Source: Bacteroidota bacterium
GTDB lineage: Bacteria > Bacteroidota > Bacteroidia > Bacteroidales > UBA1715
Direction of reading: 5' to 3'
Assembly: GCA_009786075.1 (NCBI GenBank)
Contig: WQTX01000012.1
Location: 1-40,706 of the forward strand
DNA length: 40,706 nt
A model generated the notes under the pieces. That model made no database searches and was not told the DNA's origin. It worked only from the letters and a program-made list of their open reading frames with translations. Positions 32,949 to 40,706 of this stretch are shown piece by piece. The position numbers and the translations under genes are program-made. Each line of letters starts with the position of its first letter. The stretch's first letter is position 1.

Positions 32949-35900
32949 ATGAAAAAAATCTTTACATATATCATTCTTTTGTTGTTGTCATACACGATTT
33001 TTGCTCAAAACAACAGCAATTCGTGGATTAATTACGACCAAACGTATGTTAAACTACACGTTGTCAATCAAGGAGTGTATAAAATAACGGGGGCTAATTT
33101 GCGCAGTCTTTTGGGTGCGGCGCCAAGCACGGTGTTTACCCTGCCATATTTGCAATTAATGCATGCCGGCAAGCAAGTACCTATATATATATACAATGCA
33201 AGCGGAACAGGAGTGTTTGCCGACAGCGATTATATAGAATTTTACGCAAAAGGCGGCAACACCGGTTGGCTCGACACGGCGGTGTACTACAATTACAGGC
33301 AATTGAATGAAAATTACAGTTTGTACAACGATACTGCGGCGTATTTTCTAACCTTCCCCACTATGACGCAGGGCGAACAATATGCAACAACGAAAAATAC
33401 GAACTTTTCGGCTTACACACCGCTCAATCACTGTTTGGTAACGGTGCGTCAAAATTTCAATGCAATCTACAATGCAACCTACCGTTCGCCCTACATTCAC
33501 GATGGCGAGGGTTGGTGCGATAATTATTTCGATATGACCGCTACCACATCGTTGAAAAAAACGCTTGCTACCGAAAATTTTGCCAATGTGGGAGCACAAT
33601 CAACCATTCGATTTGGAATTACCGGAATTTCGGAAACCCGCCACGATATTAGTGTGGGAATTGCCACCGCTTCTCGCCCAATTCGCTTTGATACAACGTA
33701 TTACAATTTTGGTGCAATTCACAGAACAATACGTACTGCCGAGCCTTTGCCGGCTTCTACGCAATTTGATTTTCAAAGTTACGCAGGCAACGGCAAAGTA
33801 ACCGATAAAAATAGTGTAGTTTATGTTGAAATTACCTATCCTCGCAATTATAATTTTTCTAATCAACAAAGTTTTAGTTTTACCATACCAAAACAAACTT
33901 CCAATGCGGAATTTGTATTGCTCGAAGTTACCAATTTCGATGGTGGCGATGTGCCGGTTTTGTATATTCCCGAAATAAAACAACGCATACCGTTTACCAA
34001 AAACGGCACAAAGTATCAGATTTTGGTGCCCAATGTGAATAAAGAATTAGAGTGTTATGCGCTCAATCCTGCAAATGTGAGAAGTGTAACCACTGCTGCA
34101 AACCCCGGTGTAAACGCTCGATGGAAACTAATAAATACGAAAAACACAAGCACCAAAGCTCGTTTTTTTGACCTTACAAAGCCTGTAAATCAAGGCGATT
34201 TTATAATCATAACGCATCATTCGTTGTGGAACGAAGCGCAGCAATATGCCGCATACCGCGATAGTTCGGGTAAAAAAAGCATAGTGATTGATGTGGCTGA
34301 ACTGTATGACCAATTTGCCTACGGAATTAACAAACACCCTGTTGCAATTCATGAATTTATAAGTTTTGCAGCGAACAAATGGGGCATAAAACCCGAAAAT
34401 GTTTTATTGATAGGCAAAGGCTACAAAATAACCGATTTTAGAAAAAATGCTGCGAATTATGCTGCAACGTTTATTCCGCCTATGGGCTATCCGGCATCGG
34501 ATATTTTATTTACCATAAGTAATCATAAAAGTTTGACGGGCTATGGGAATGCGTTCATGGCACCGGTAAATATAGGGCGAATTGCAGCACAAAATTCCGC
34601 AGACATTACCAATTATTTGAACAAAGTGCGCCTGCACGAACAGCAACCTCCCAATGTGTGGATGAAAACCGTGATGCACTTTGGCGGCGGCTCCACATTG
34701 AACGAGCAAGTAATGATACGGAATTATTTGAAAGGATTTGAAAATATTATACAAGATGTCTATTTTGGGGCAAATGTCTCAACATTCTTGAAAGCATCGT
34801 CGGACGTGTTTGAAAAAACCGAACCTGACCTCATTCGCAAAAACATGAACGCCGGCACCAGCCTGCTCAATTTCTTCGGACATGCTTCGGGTTCGGGCTT
34901 CGACCAAAATATCGACGACCCATTTCTGTTCGATAATATTGGAAAATACCCGTTGATTGTTGCAAATTCCTGTTATTCGGGCGATATGTTTTCGCCAAAT
35001 CCGTTAGGATTTAGCGAAAAATGGATTTTAAACACACCCATGAAAGGCGCTATTGGATTTATTGCCAATGTTGATGTTGGAATTCCTGCATATTTGAGCA
35101 TGTTTACAACAAGTTTTTTGCACAATGTGGCATCCCGTAATTATGGCAAATCAATAGGCACGAGTATGCGACTTTCGGTAGCAGATATTGGACGAATATG
35201 GAATGGTATTAATGGTGATGTTATAAATTCCATATTGAGTTTGTCTTACCACGGCGACCCTGCTGTGTTTATACAAGGATTTGAATTGCCCGATTTTGAA
35301 ATACGTCCGGCGGGCATTCGTTTCAATCCGCAAATTGTTTCTACCGATATTCCCAATTTCAATGTGAATGTAACCATAGCCAACAACGGACGGGTAACCC
35401 CCGATTCGTGTTTGCTGCGAATAAATGCTTTTGTTGCCGAAACCAATAGATTGACGGCAACACGTGATACGGTAATTTCGCATTTGCTTGCGCGCGAAAC
35501 AATTAATGTGGCGTTCAACACCGCCGATTTTGCGGCAGGTAATTACAGTATAGAAGCCACCGTGCTGCCTATTACGCAAATTTCACGCGATAGTTTGAAT
35601 AACATAATAGACCAATCGAGAGTGGTGTTTATCAGGCAGTTAGACGGCGATAGCCTGCCATGCCTGCGACTGCCGGAATTGAATGAAATGAACAATACGG
35701 CACGTGTCAATTTATTTATCACGGCACAAGATGTTTTACCGGTGTATCCGCCAAATTTTGCAATAATTCCTTACGATACCGTTTCGTTGGTTGCTGTGGC
35801 GGTTGACCCCATGCGTCCGCCGAAAACGCTGTATTTTGTGATTGATACCACACTTAATTTCAATAGCGATTTGCGTTTTCCGAAAACAATTACCGATAAT

Positions 35901-38060
35901 ACTGAATCGCTACTGATTTGGAAACCAAACATTAATTTATTGGAAAATGTTACCTATTATTGGCGCATTTGGTCGGAAGATTCATCGGCGTGGCGCATCA
36001 ATTCGTTTACGTATGAACCCCAAAAAACAGGTTGGGCGCAGCAAAACCGGTGGCAATTCGGCAGCAACACTTTGTCGAGCAACAATACGCTTTCATATCT
36101 TACGTATGATGCTGAAACACAGCGATATGCTTTTGAAAAATCGGTGCACGAATTGAGTGTTTATAATAGAAATATGGAAATTCCAAAACCCGGTGGTGGC
36201 TACCATCACGATACTACTTATTATGGACTAAGAGTGTTTCTCAATAATTCGCAGATACACACGAGTGGTCTGACAGGGCTTAACACGCCGGCTTACTACG
36301 TTTTTGTATTCGATTCTATTACATCAGAACCTTGGCTAGCAACTCGCGGCAAATACGGACACTACAACTCCACCACGTCAAGTGGACGCGGCAGTAATCT
36401 TTTTGCATTTGTATCAACCGATGAAATGGCTCAAAAAAATATGGCAAATTTCTTGAACGACACAGTTCCTAATGGTAATCAAATTCTTGTTCTTTCGTAT
36501 GGAAATATAAAAACAATGGTACCGGAACTTGTAGATGCTTTTACAAATTTAGGAGCCGAAGAGCCTAAAAATGATGTGTCGGGGAATTATTCTTATATAT
36601 TCTCTGCTCAAAAAGGTAATAAAAATTCGGCGAAAGAAGCGAAAAGCACCACGACCTACGAGATAATAAACCTTTCTTCACACTTTGAAGCACAGCGAAT
36701 TAGAGGAACTATTACCACGCCATATATTGGACCGGCAACGCATTTTAGCACAATCATGTGGGGCAAAACATTGATAGACCTTTCCGATGTGAGTGTGTTT
36801 GCGGTTACGGCATTGCTGCCCGACCAAAGTAATAGAATTACGGTAGGAATTCCTTACGGAAAAGATACGTTGGATAGAGCCGATACGCTTGTCAATGCTC
36901 AATTAACGCCTTTCTTGCAATTGCAAAATACCATACAGGACGAAGTGTATAGAACTCCGCCAAAATTGAATTTTTGGAAAGTGTATTTCGACCCCGTGGG
37001 CGAACTTTCAATCTATGTTGACAGGTATTTTTATTTCCACAGCGATAGCATAGCGCAAGGCGATACACTACGCAAGATAATTGGCGTACAAAATATTTCG
37101 TACACTCCTATGGACAGCGTGTTGGTGCATTTTGAAATACGCAATGATAATAATGAACTCATAGTATCGGAATATCAGCGTTTAGCACCGGCGGGAGCAA
37201 AAGAAACGGTGTTGGCAAATTTCAAATATTCTACGAGCACAATGCCTCGCGGCACGTACACATTGCGAGTGGAATTTAATCCGGTAAATCCCGAAACCGG
37301 CGTGTATGACCAATTGGAAAATCTGCATTTCAATAACATATTGTACCGGCGGTTTTACGTTTATACCGACCAAACAAAACCATCATTGGACGTAACTTTC
37401 GATGGCCGTCATTTGTTGAATGGCGATTATATTTCGAGTGAACCGCAAATTCTGATTACACTTTTCGACGATAATAAATTTATGTTGTTACAAGATACTT
37501 CGTTGTTCACAATCAAAATTCGCAATTTGGCAAACAATGATACGGCACAATATTACTTTGCAGGCAACACGTTGCAATTTACTCCGGCAACCGGAACACC
37601 CAATTTATGTACTGTACTTTTTACACCAAAATTAAATGATGGCGAGTATGAATTGACTGTAACGGCACGAGATGAGAGTGGTAATGCGCATGAAAATCCG
37701 TATGTTATACAATTTAAAGTAGCTACTAAATCACGCATTTCCACCTTGTTCAATTTCCCCAATCCGGCGCATAATTACACCACATTCCGTATAGTGCTTA
37801 GTGGAAGCAAGTTGCCCCGTGATGCCAAAATTTCAATTTATTCATTGCAAGGAGCGTTGGTGTACGAAATGCCGTTGCGCAATTTGCATATAGGCACCAA
37901 TGATGTTACATTGCATTGGGATACCAATGCGAAAAATTTAGTGCCGGGCGTATATACCTATCATTTGACTTTTTCCAATCAACATGAATTTGGAATTTTG
38001 CCCAATCCGCCGGGAAATAAAACAATCAAAAGTGATAATCAAAAATTGATTATACGGTAG
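32949..38060 (+). CDS. porU2: PorU2-like C25 cysteine peptidase / T9SS sortase
   Basis: A 1703-residue exported protein with signal peptide MKKIFTYIILLLLSYTIFAQ. The caspase-like C25 domain spans about residues 420-760. The catalytic His 645 is in LLNFFGHASGSGFDQ and Cys 675 in LIVANSCYSGDMF. An N-terminal beta domain precedes it. Long Ig-like and CARDB-like beta repeats (about 780-1600) and a T9SS-type C-terminal tail (FNFPNPAHNYTTFRIVLSG...VPGVYTYHLTF) follow. PorU is the sortase that cleaves T9SS tails and attaches cargo to the surface. The larger size and NSCYSG motif fit the PorU2 subgroup better than PorU, though I cannot confirm this without a search. BspA1 and BspA2 would be plausible substrates. 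Confidence 0.8.
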   Translation: MKKIFTYIILLLLSYTIFAQNNSNSWINYDQTYVKLHVVNQGVYKITGANLRSLLGAAPSTVFTLPYLQLMHAGKQVPIYIYNASGTGVFADSDYIEFYAKGGNTGWLDTAVYYNYRQLNENYSLYNDTAAYFLTFPTMTQGEQYATTKNTNFSAYTPLNHCLVTVRQNFNAIYNATYRSPYIHDGEGWCDNYFDMTATTSLKKTLATENFANVGAQSTIRFGITGISETRHDISVGIATASRPIRFDTTYYNFGAIHRTIRTAEPLPASTQFDFQSYAGNGKVTDKNSVVYVEITYPRNYNFSNQQSFSFTIPKQTSNAEFVLLEVTNFDGGDVPVLYIPEIKQRIPFTKNGTKYQILVPNVNKELECYALNPANVRSVTTAANPGVNARWKLINTKNTSTKARFFDLTKPVNQGDFIIITHHSLWNEAQQYAAYRDSSGKKSIVIDVAELYDQFAYGINKHPVAIHEFISFAANKWGIKPENVLLIGKGYKITDFRKNAANYAATFIPPMGYPASDILFTISNHKSLTGYGNAFMAPVNIGRIAAQNSADITNYLNKVRLHEQQPPNVWMKTVMHFGGGSTLNEQVMIRNYLKGFENIIQDVYFGANVSTFLKASSDVFEKTEPDLIRKNMNAGTSLLNFFGHASGSGFDQNIDDPFLFDNIGKYPLIVANSCYSGDMFSPNPLGFSEKWILNTPMKGAIGFIANVDVGIPAYLSMFTTSFLHNVASRNYGKSIGTSMRLSVADIGRIWNGINGDVINSILSLSYHGDPAVFIQGFELPDFEIRPAGIRFNPQIVSTDIPNFNVNVTIANNGRVTPDSCLLRINAFVAETNRLTATRDTVISHLLARETINVAFNTADFAAGNYSIEATVLPITQISRDSLNNIIDQSRVVFIRQLDGDSLPCLRLPELNEMNNTARVNLFITAQDVLPVYPPNFAIIPYDTVSLVAVAVDPMRPPKTLYFVIDTTLNFNSDLRFPKTITDNTESLLIWKPNINLLENVTYYWRIWSEDSSAWRINSFTYEPQKTGWAQQNRWQFGSNTLSSNNTLSYLTYDAETQRYAFEKSVHELSVYNRNMEIPKPGGGYHHDTTYYGLRVFLNNSQIHTSGLTGLNTPAYYVFVFDSITSEPWLATRGKYGHYNSTTSSGRGSNLFAFVSTDEMAQKNMANFLNDTVPNGNQILVLSYGNIKTMVPELVDAFTNLGAEEPKNDVSGNYSYIFSAQKGNKNSAKEAKSTTTYEIINLSSHFEAQRIRGTITTPYIGPATHFSTIMWGKTLIDLSDVSVFAVTALLPDQSNRITVGIPYGKDTLDRADTLVNAQLTPFLQLQNTIQDEVYRTPPKLNFWKVYFDPVGELSIYVDRYFYFHSDSIAQGDTLRKIIGVQNISYTPMDSVLVHFEIRNDNNELIVSEYQRLAPAGAKETVLANFKYSTSTMPRGTYTLRVEFNPVNPETGVYDQLENLHFNNILYRRFYVYTDQTKPSLDVTFDGRHLLNGDYISSEPQILITLFDDNKFMLLQDTSLFTIKIRNLANNDTAQYYFAGNTLQFTPATGTPNLCTVLFTPKLNDGEYELTVTARDESGNAHENPYVIQFKVATKSRISTLFNFPNPAHNYTTFRIVLSGSKLPRDAKISIYSLQGALVYEMPLRNLHIGTNDVTLHWDTNAKNLVPGVYTYHLTFSNQHEFGILPNPPGNKTIKSDNQKLIIR

Positions 38061-39196
38061 TGAAAAATGCGAGCTTTGTAACTGAAAAACATAAAAATAC
38101 AATTGCTCTGGCAGTTATTTTGTTTGTTAATTGTGTTTTTGCAATAAAATATGCCGAACGTTATACCGATTGGTATATGCTTGTTGCTGCATTTTCCGTA
38201 ATTGTACAGTTACTATTGTTTGCAAAACGAAATGTAATATTTGAAAAACTGCAAAAAATAAAACACAGTAGTTTTTTTATCCTTGTCATTTGTAGTGCAA
38301 TTTTTTTGTTTTTGGCATCACAAGTTCCATTGGAAAGTTTACGTGTCAATCGCTGGAGCGTTATTACATCGTTTTGGGATTGCTATTTCAACAATTTGTA
38401 TGTATATAAAGCAAAGGCGTTTGATGGAATTTATCCGGGAGCAATGCCGTTTTATTTTGTGCTTATGTTTCCGTTTTATCTTCTGCGAGAATTTAGTTAT
38501 GTTACAGTAATTGCCGTTTTTGGGTTGTATTTTTTGCTGAAAACAGAAAAACAAAAAGGTGTATATATGCTGTTGATAGTTTCTTCAATCACGTTTTTGT
38601 ACGAAGTGCTCACTCGCAGCACCATTTTTTTCAATAGTGTGCTTATAGTGGCATCGCTCTATTATTTTTTCAATACCAAAACCAACATATTTTTCAAAGG
38701 AATTGTTATTGGCTTGCTTTTGTCCACTCGCAATGTATACGTTTTTGTATATGGCATAGCATTTATATATGCGTTACGAAATTCGGTATATTCGTTTAGA
38801 AATTTACTTACAATGGGTGTGGTTGCTTTGTTGACATTTGCCGCAACGTTTATACCTTTTGTAATCAATCACAGTACCGAATTTAGCGAAGCAAATCCGT
38901 TTCTTATGGAAACTTCGGCATTTATGCCGCCTCTACTCACTTTTTTGTGTGTTATCATTTCGTTGTTATTTGCATTTTTTGCAAAAAACAAAAGCGATAT
39001 ATTTTTTCTGTCGGGTGTTACACTATTTCTCACAATTGTGAGTTATTTTGCATATCATATAATTATAAACGGCTTTCACACAGCTTTCTGGGGGAGTGTT
39101 GCCGATGTTACATATTTTATTTTTTGTGTTCCGTTTTTTCTATATTTTCTTATTGAAAACGGCAGCAAGTTACCCAAACAATCCGTAACGCACTAA
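38060..39196 (+). CDS. polytopic membrane protein of unknown function
   Basis: A 378-residue protein starting at GTG, which overlaps the PorU2 stop codon by one base (TAGTG), so translation is probably coupled. It has about nine or ten hydrophobic helices and short basic loops (LSTRNVYVFVYGIAFIYAL, FWDCYFNNLYVYKAKAFDGIYPGAMPFYFVLMFPFYLLREF). The overall look resembles membrane glycosyltransferases of the GT-C type or their partners, but I see no convincing catalytic motif. Its 3' end overlaps the convergent GT2 gene by 27 nt. Confidence 0.7.
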   Translation: MKNASFVTEKHKNTIALAVILFVNCVFAIKYAERYTDWYMLVAAFSVIVQLLLFAKRNVIFEKLQKIKHSSFFILVICSAIFLFLASQVPLESLRVNRWSVITSFWDCYFNNLYVYKAKAFDGIYPGAMPFYFVLMFPFYLLREFSYVTVIAVFGLYFLLKTEKQKGVYMLLIVSSITFLYEVLTRSTIFFNSVLIVASLYYFFNTKTNIFFKGIVIGLLLSTRNVYVFVYGIAFIYALRNSVYSFRNLLTMGVVALLTFAATFIPFVINHSTEFSEANPFLMETSAFMPPLLTFLCVIISLLFAFFAKNKSDIFFLSGVTLFLTIVSYFAYHIIINGFHTAFWGSVADVTYFIFCVPFFLYFLIENGSKLPKQSVTH

Positions 39197-39883
39197 GCAA
39201 TACAGAGTTCTCACACCGTCTTTCCAACCAATTTTCTTCCCTTCTTTGCGTGTGCGGGGATTGTATGAAATGGCACATTCATGAATTTTATAACCGTTCT
39301 GCGCTATTTTTATTGTTACTTCGGGTTCAAAACCAAAACGATTTTCTTTCAACGTGGGCGCAATTGTGTGAATAACTTCTTTTCGGAATAATTTATAGCA
39401 AGTTTCCATATCGGTTAGCCTCAAACGAGTAATTATGTTGGAAAGCGTGGTCAATGATTTGTTTGCCAAAGTGTGCACAAAAGGGAAAACTTGTTGAGAA
39501 TTGCGTTGCAAATAACGAGAACCGTATACCACATCGGCATTTTCGGAAATCATTGTTTTTACCAAGGTTACATATTCCAAAGGATTGTATTCTTCATCGG
39601 CATCTTGTATGCCAATGTAATCGCCCGTTGCCGCACCAAATCCGCTACGCAACGAAGCTCCTTTGCCCTTATTTTTTGAATGCTTCAAAATTTTTATTTC
39701 CGTATATTTTTCTGCTAATGCGTTGATTTTTTCAAAACTTTTGTCGGTTGAAGCATCATCAATGATTATTAATTCCAATGCAAAGCATTGATTTTTATGA
39801 ATTTGCAAAGTTCTTTCAACACATATTTCAATAGTGTTTTCTTCATTATAGCAAGGAATTATTAACGATAAAACGGTAGACAT
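39170..39883 (-). CDS. family 2 glycosyltransferase (DPM1/polyprenyl-phosphate type)
   Basis: A 237-residue GT-A fold enzyme. It begins LSLIIPCYNEENTIEICVERTL. The nucleotide-sugar motif is IIDDASTDKSFEKI, the DXD-like motif is IQDADEEYNPLEY, and the acceptor segment is DMETCYKLFRKEVI. It resembles dolichol/polyprenyl-phosphate mannosyl- or glucosyltransferases that charge a lipid carrier with one sugar. No C-terminal membrane helices are present. The neighbouring membrane protein could use the lipid-linked sugar, but that is inference. The two genes converge and overlap by 27 nt. Confidence 0.92.
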   Translation of the reverse strand: MSTVLSLIIPCYNEENTIEICVERTLQIHKNQCFALELIIIDDASTDKSFEKINALAEKYTEIKILKHSKNKGKGASLRSGFGAATGDYIGIQDADEEYNPLEYVTLVKTMISENADVVYGSRYLQRNSQQVFPFVHTLANKSLTTLSNIITRLRLTDMETCYKLFRKEVIHTIAPTLKENRFGFEPEVTIKIAQNGYKIHECAISYNPRTRKEGKKIGWKDGVRTLYCLVRYGLFG

Positions 39884-39911
39884 AACGTGATGTGCGGAAT
39901 TTTTGAGATGG

Positions 39912-39927
39912 CAAAATTACAAAATTA
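39912..39927 (-). promoter_or_regulatory. two tandem -7 boxes for the GT2 gene
   Basis: TAATTTTG occurs twice back to back on the minus strand (39927-39920 and 39919-39912), about 30 nt before the ATG at 39883. The rest of the 247-nt gap 39884-40130 is AT-rich and shows nothing I can name. Confidence 0.6.
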
Positions 39928-40130
39928 CAATGTATCGTTGCTTAAATTACCGATTTTATTCTTTCTTCTCTAAAAATGTACAATTTTTGAAAAAACACAT
40001 AAATTTGTGCCCTAAAAAAGATAAATGTTTTTTAACTCAATAACTTTTGCTTTTTATCTGCTAATAGTTTTTGGGATGTGTTTTAATAGGCAATCAAAAA
40101 CAATTTATGATTAATCATTACTAATTATTC

Positions 40131-40622
40131 ATGTCTTTCCTACAATCCATACAAACGCAACAAGCAAAATCCTGCGCCGAAGTACAAGCAAAACTAAAAA
40201 AACTGAAACAAAAAACGCCCAAAAATCTTGATGCCGAAGTTCATCGTTTGCACGACTTGTATTTTGAAAAAATAGATTGCTTGGCGTGTGCCAATTGTTG
40301 TAAAACACTCAGTCCGGGAGTGAAAGATGTTGATATTGCCCGTCTGGCAAAACACTTAAAAACTCGTCCGGCGCAACTTGTGGAACAATATTTTGAGCTT
40401 GATGCCGACGGCGATTATGTATTTCGAAAAAGTCCCTGCCCGTTTTTGCTGCCCGGTAATTATTGCACCGTATATGAAGCTCGCCCCAAAGCCTGCCGCG
40501 AATATCCGCACACCGACCGGAGGCGGCAAGAACAATTGCTTGATTTGAGTGCAAAAAACTGTAAAACCTGTCCGGTGGTGTTTGGGATTTTTAGTGATTT
40601 GAAAACAATGTCGTTTAGTTAA
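40131..40622 (+). CDS. YkgJ-family Cys-cluster protein
   Basis: A 163-residue protein with the YkgJ pattern of Cys residues. CLACANCCKTLSPGV is in the middle, then CPFLLPGNYCTVYEARPKACREYP, then CKTCPV near the C-terminus. These eight or so Cys residues suggest a bound iron-sulfur cluster or zinc. The N-terminal 50 residues are helical. No pathway can be named. The gene stands alone, divergent from the GT2 gene. Confidence 0.88.
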   Translation: MSFLQSIQTQQAKSCAEVQAKLKKLKQKTPKNLDAEVHRLHDLYFEKIDCLACANCCKTLSPGVKDVDIARLAKHLKTRPAQLVEQYFELDADGDYVFRKSPCPFLLPGNYCTVYEARPKACREYPHTDRRRQEQLLDLSAKNCKTCPVVFGIFSDLKTMSFS

Positions 40623-40634
40623 GTAATTTTTCAA

Positions 40635-40690
40635 TCTTCGTGTCTTCATGTCGTCGTGTCTTCGTGTTCATTTTTTGCGCGCAAGCGCGT
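40635..40690. repeat. cttcgtgt-type short repeats and a GCGC hairpin at the window edge
   Basis: cttcgtgtcttcatgtcg and tcgtgtcttcgtgttc iterate a cttcgtgt unit about four times. A CGCG-containing inverted pair gcgcgcaagcgcg with T-run tttttt follows and may act as a terminator for the YkgJ-type gene. Confidence 0.6.
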
Positions 40691-40706
40691 TTTTTTAGAG
40701 TAAACA

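Overview
The window looks like a chromosomal segment of an AT-rich Bacteroidales-type bacterium (phylum Bacteroidota). The evidence is repeated promoter boxes fitting the phylum consensus (TTTG or TTG, about 19-21 nt, TAnnTTTG), starts without Shine-Dalgarno sequences, type IX secretion (T9SS) sorting tails, a PorU2-like sortase, a DUF2851 gene and the secG-groES-groEL neighbourhood. The exact taxon cannot be read from the sequence.

Layout. 1-6.0 kb: a sigma-54-type activator, LptE-like lipoprotein, TPR-tailed acidic protein, SecG, GroES and GroEL (envelope assembly and folding). 6.1-6.7 kb: a PIN toxin-antitoxin pair. 6.8-17.5 kb: RecQ (minus), then a parvulin-type foldase, a SurA-like lipoprotein, an acyltransferase and an M16 peptidase (plus), then a DUF2851 gene (minus). 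17.5-29.2 kb is the accessory half: two BspA-like leucine-rich-repeat surface proteins with T9SS tails, a second PIN pair, a RelE/ParE pair, a nucleotidyltransferase gene with a truncated HEPN-like partner, a FucP-type sugar transporter, a glycosyltransferase, holA and a small HsdR_N-domain protein. 29.4-40.7 kb: a coiled-coil protein, ZapA, a possible 6S-like RNA, RNase Y, a sugar-nucleotide epimerase, the large PorU2-like protein, a polytopic membrane protein, a family 2 glycosyltransferase and a YkgJ-type Cys-cluster protein.

Most interesting signal. The two BspA-like genes, on opposite strands about 7 kb apart, are each preceded by a roughly 170-nt element with the same architecture. An AAAAGCGTTTA box lies exactly 93 nt before a GCGTGGG box. 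A long-range stem occupies the same offsets in both copies but has different sequence (covariation-like), an inner stem ends at GCGTGGG, and a downstream CCCACG can pair with GCGTGGG as a competing structure. This looks like an undescribed structured leader RNA or attenuator for surface LRR proteins.

Second theme. Short palindromic repeats of several families are scattered between genes, and at least four genes carry them in frame: the TPR-tailed protein, BspA1 (twice) and the glycosyltransferase; the lptE start region is built on a tandem 16-mer. A scrambled 71-bp remnant of the FucP-type transporter gene lies about 4 kb from the intact gene. I see no tRNA, rRNA, CRISPR array, transposase or phage gene.
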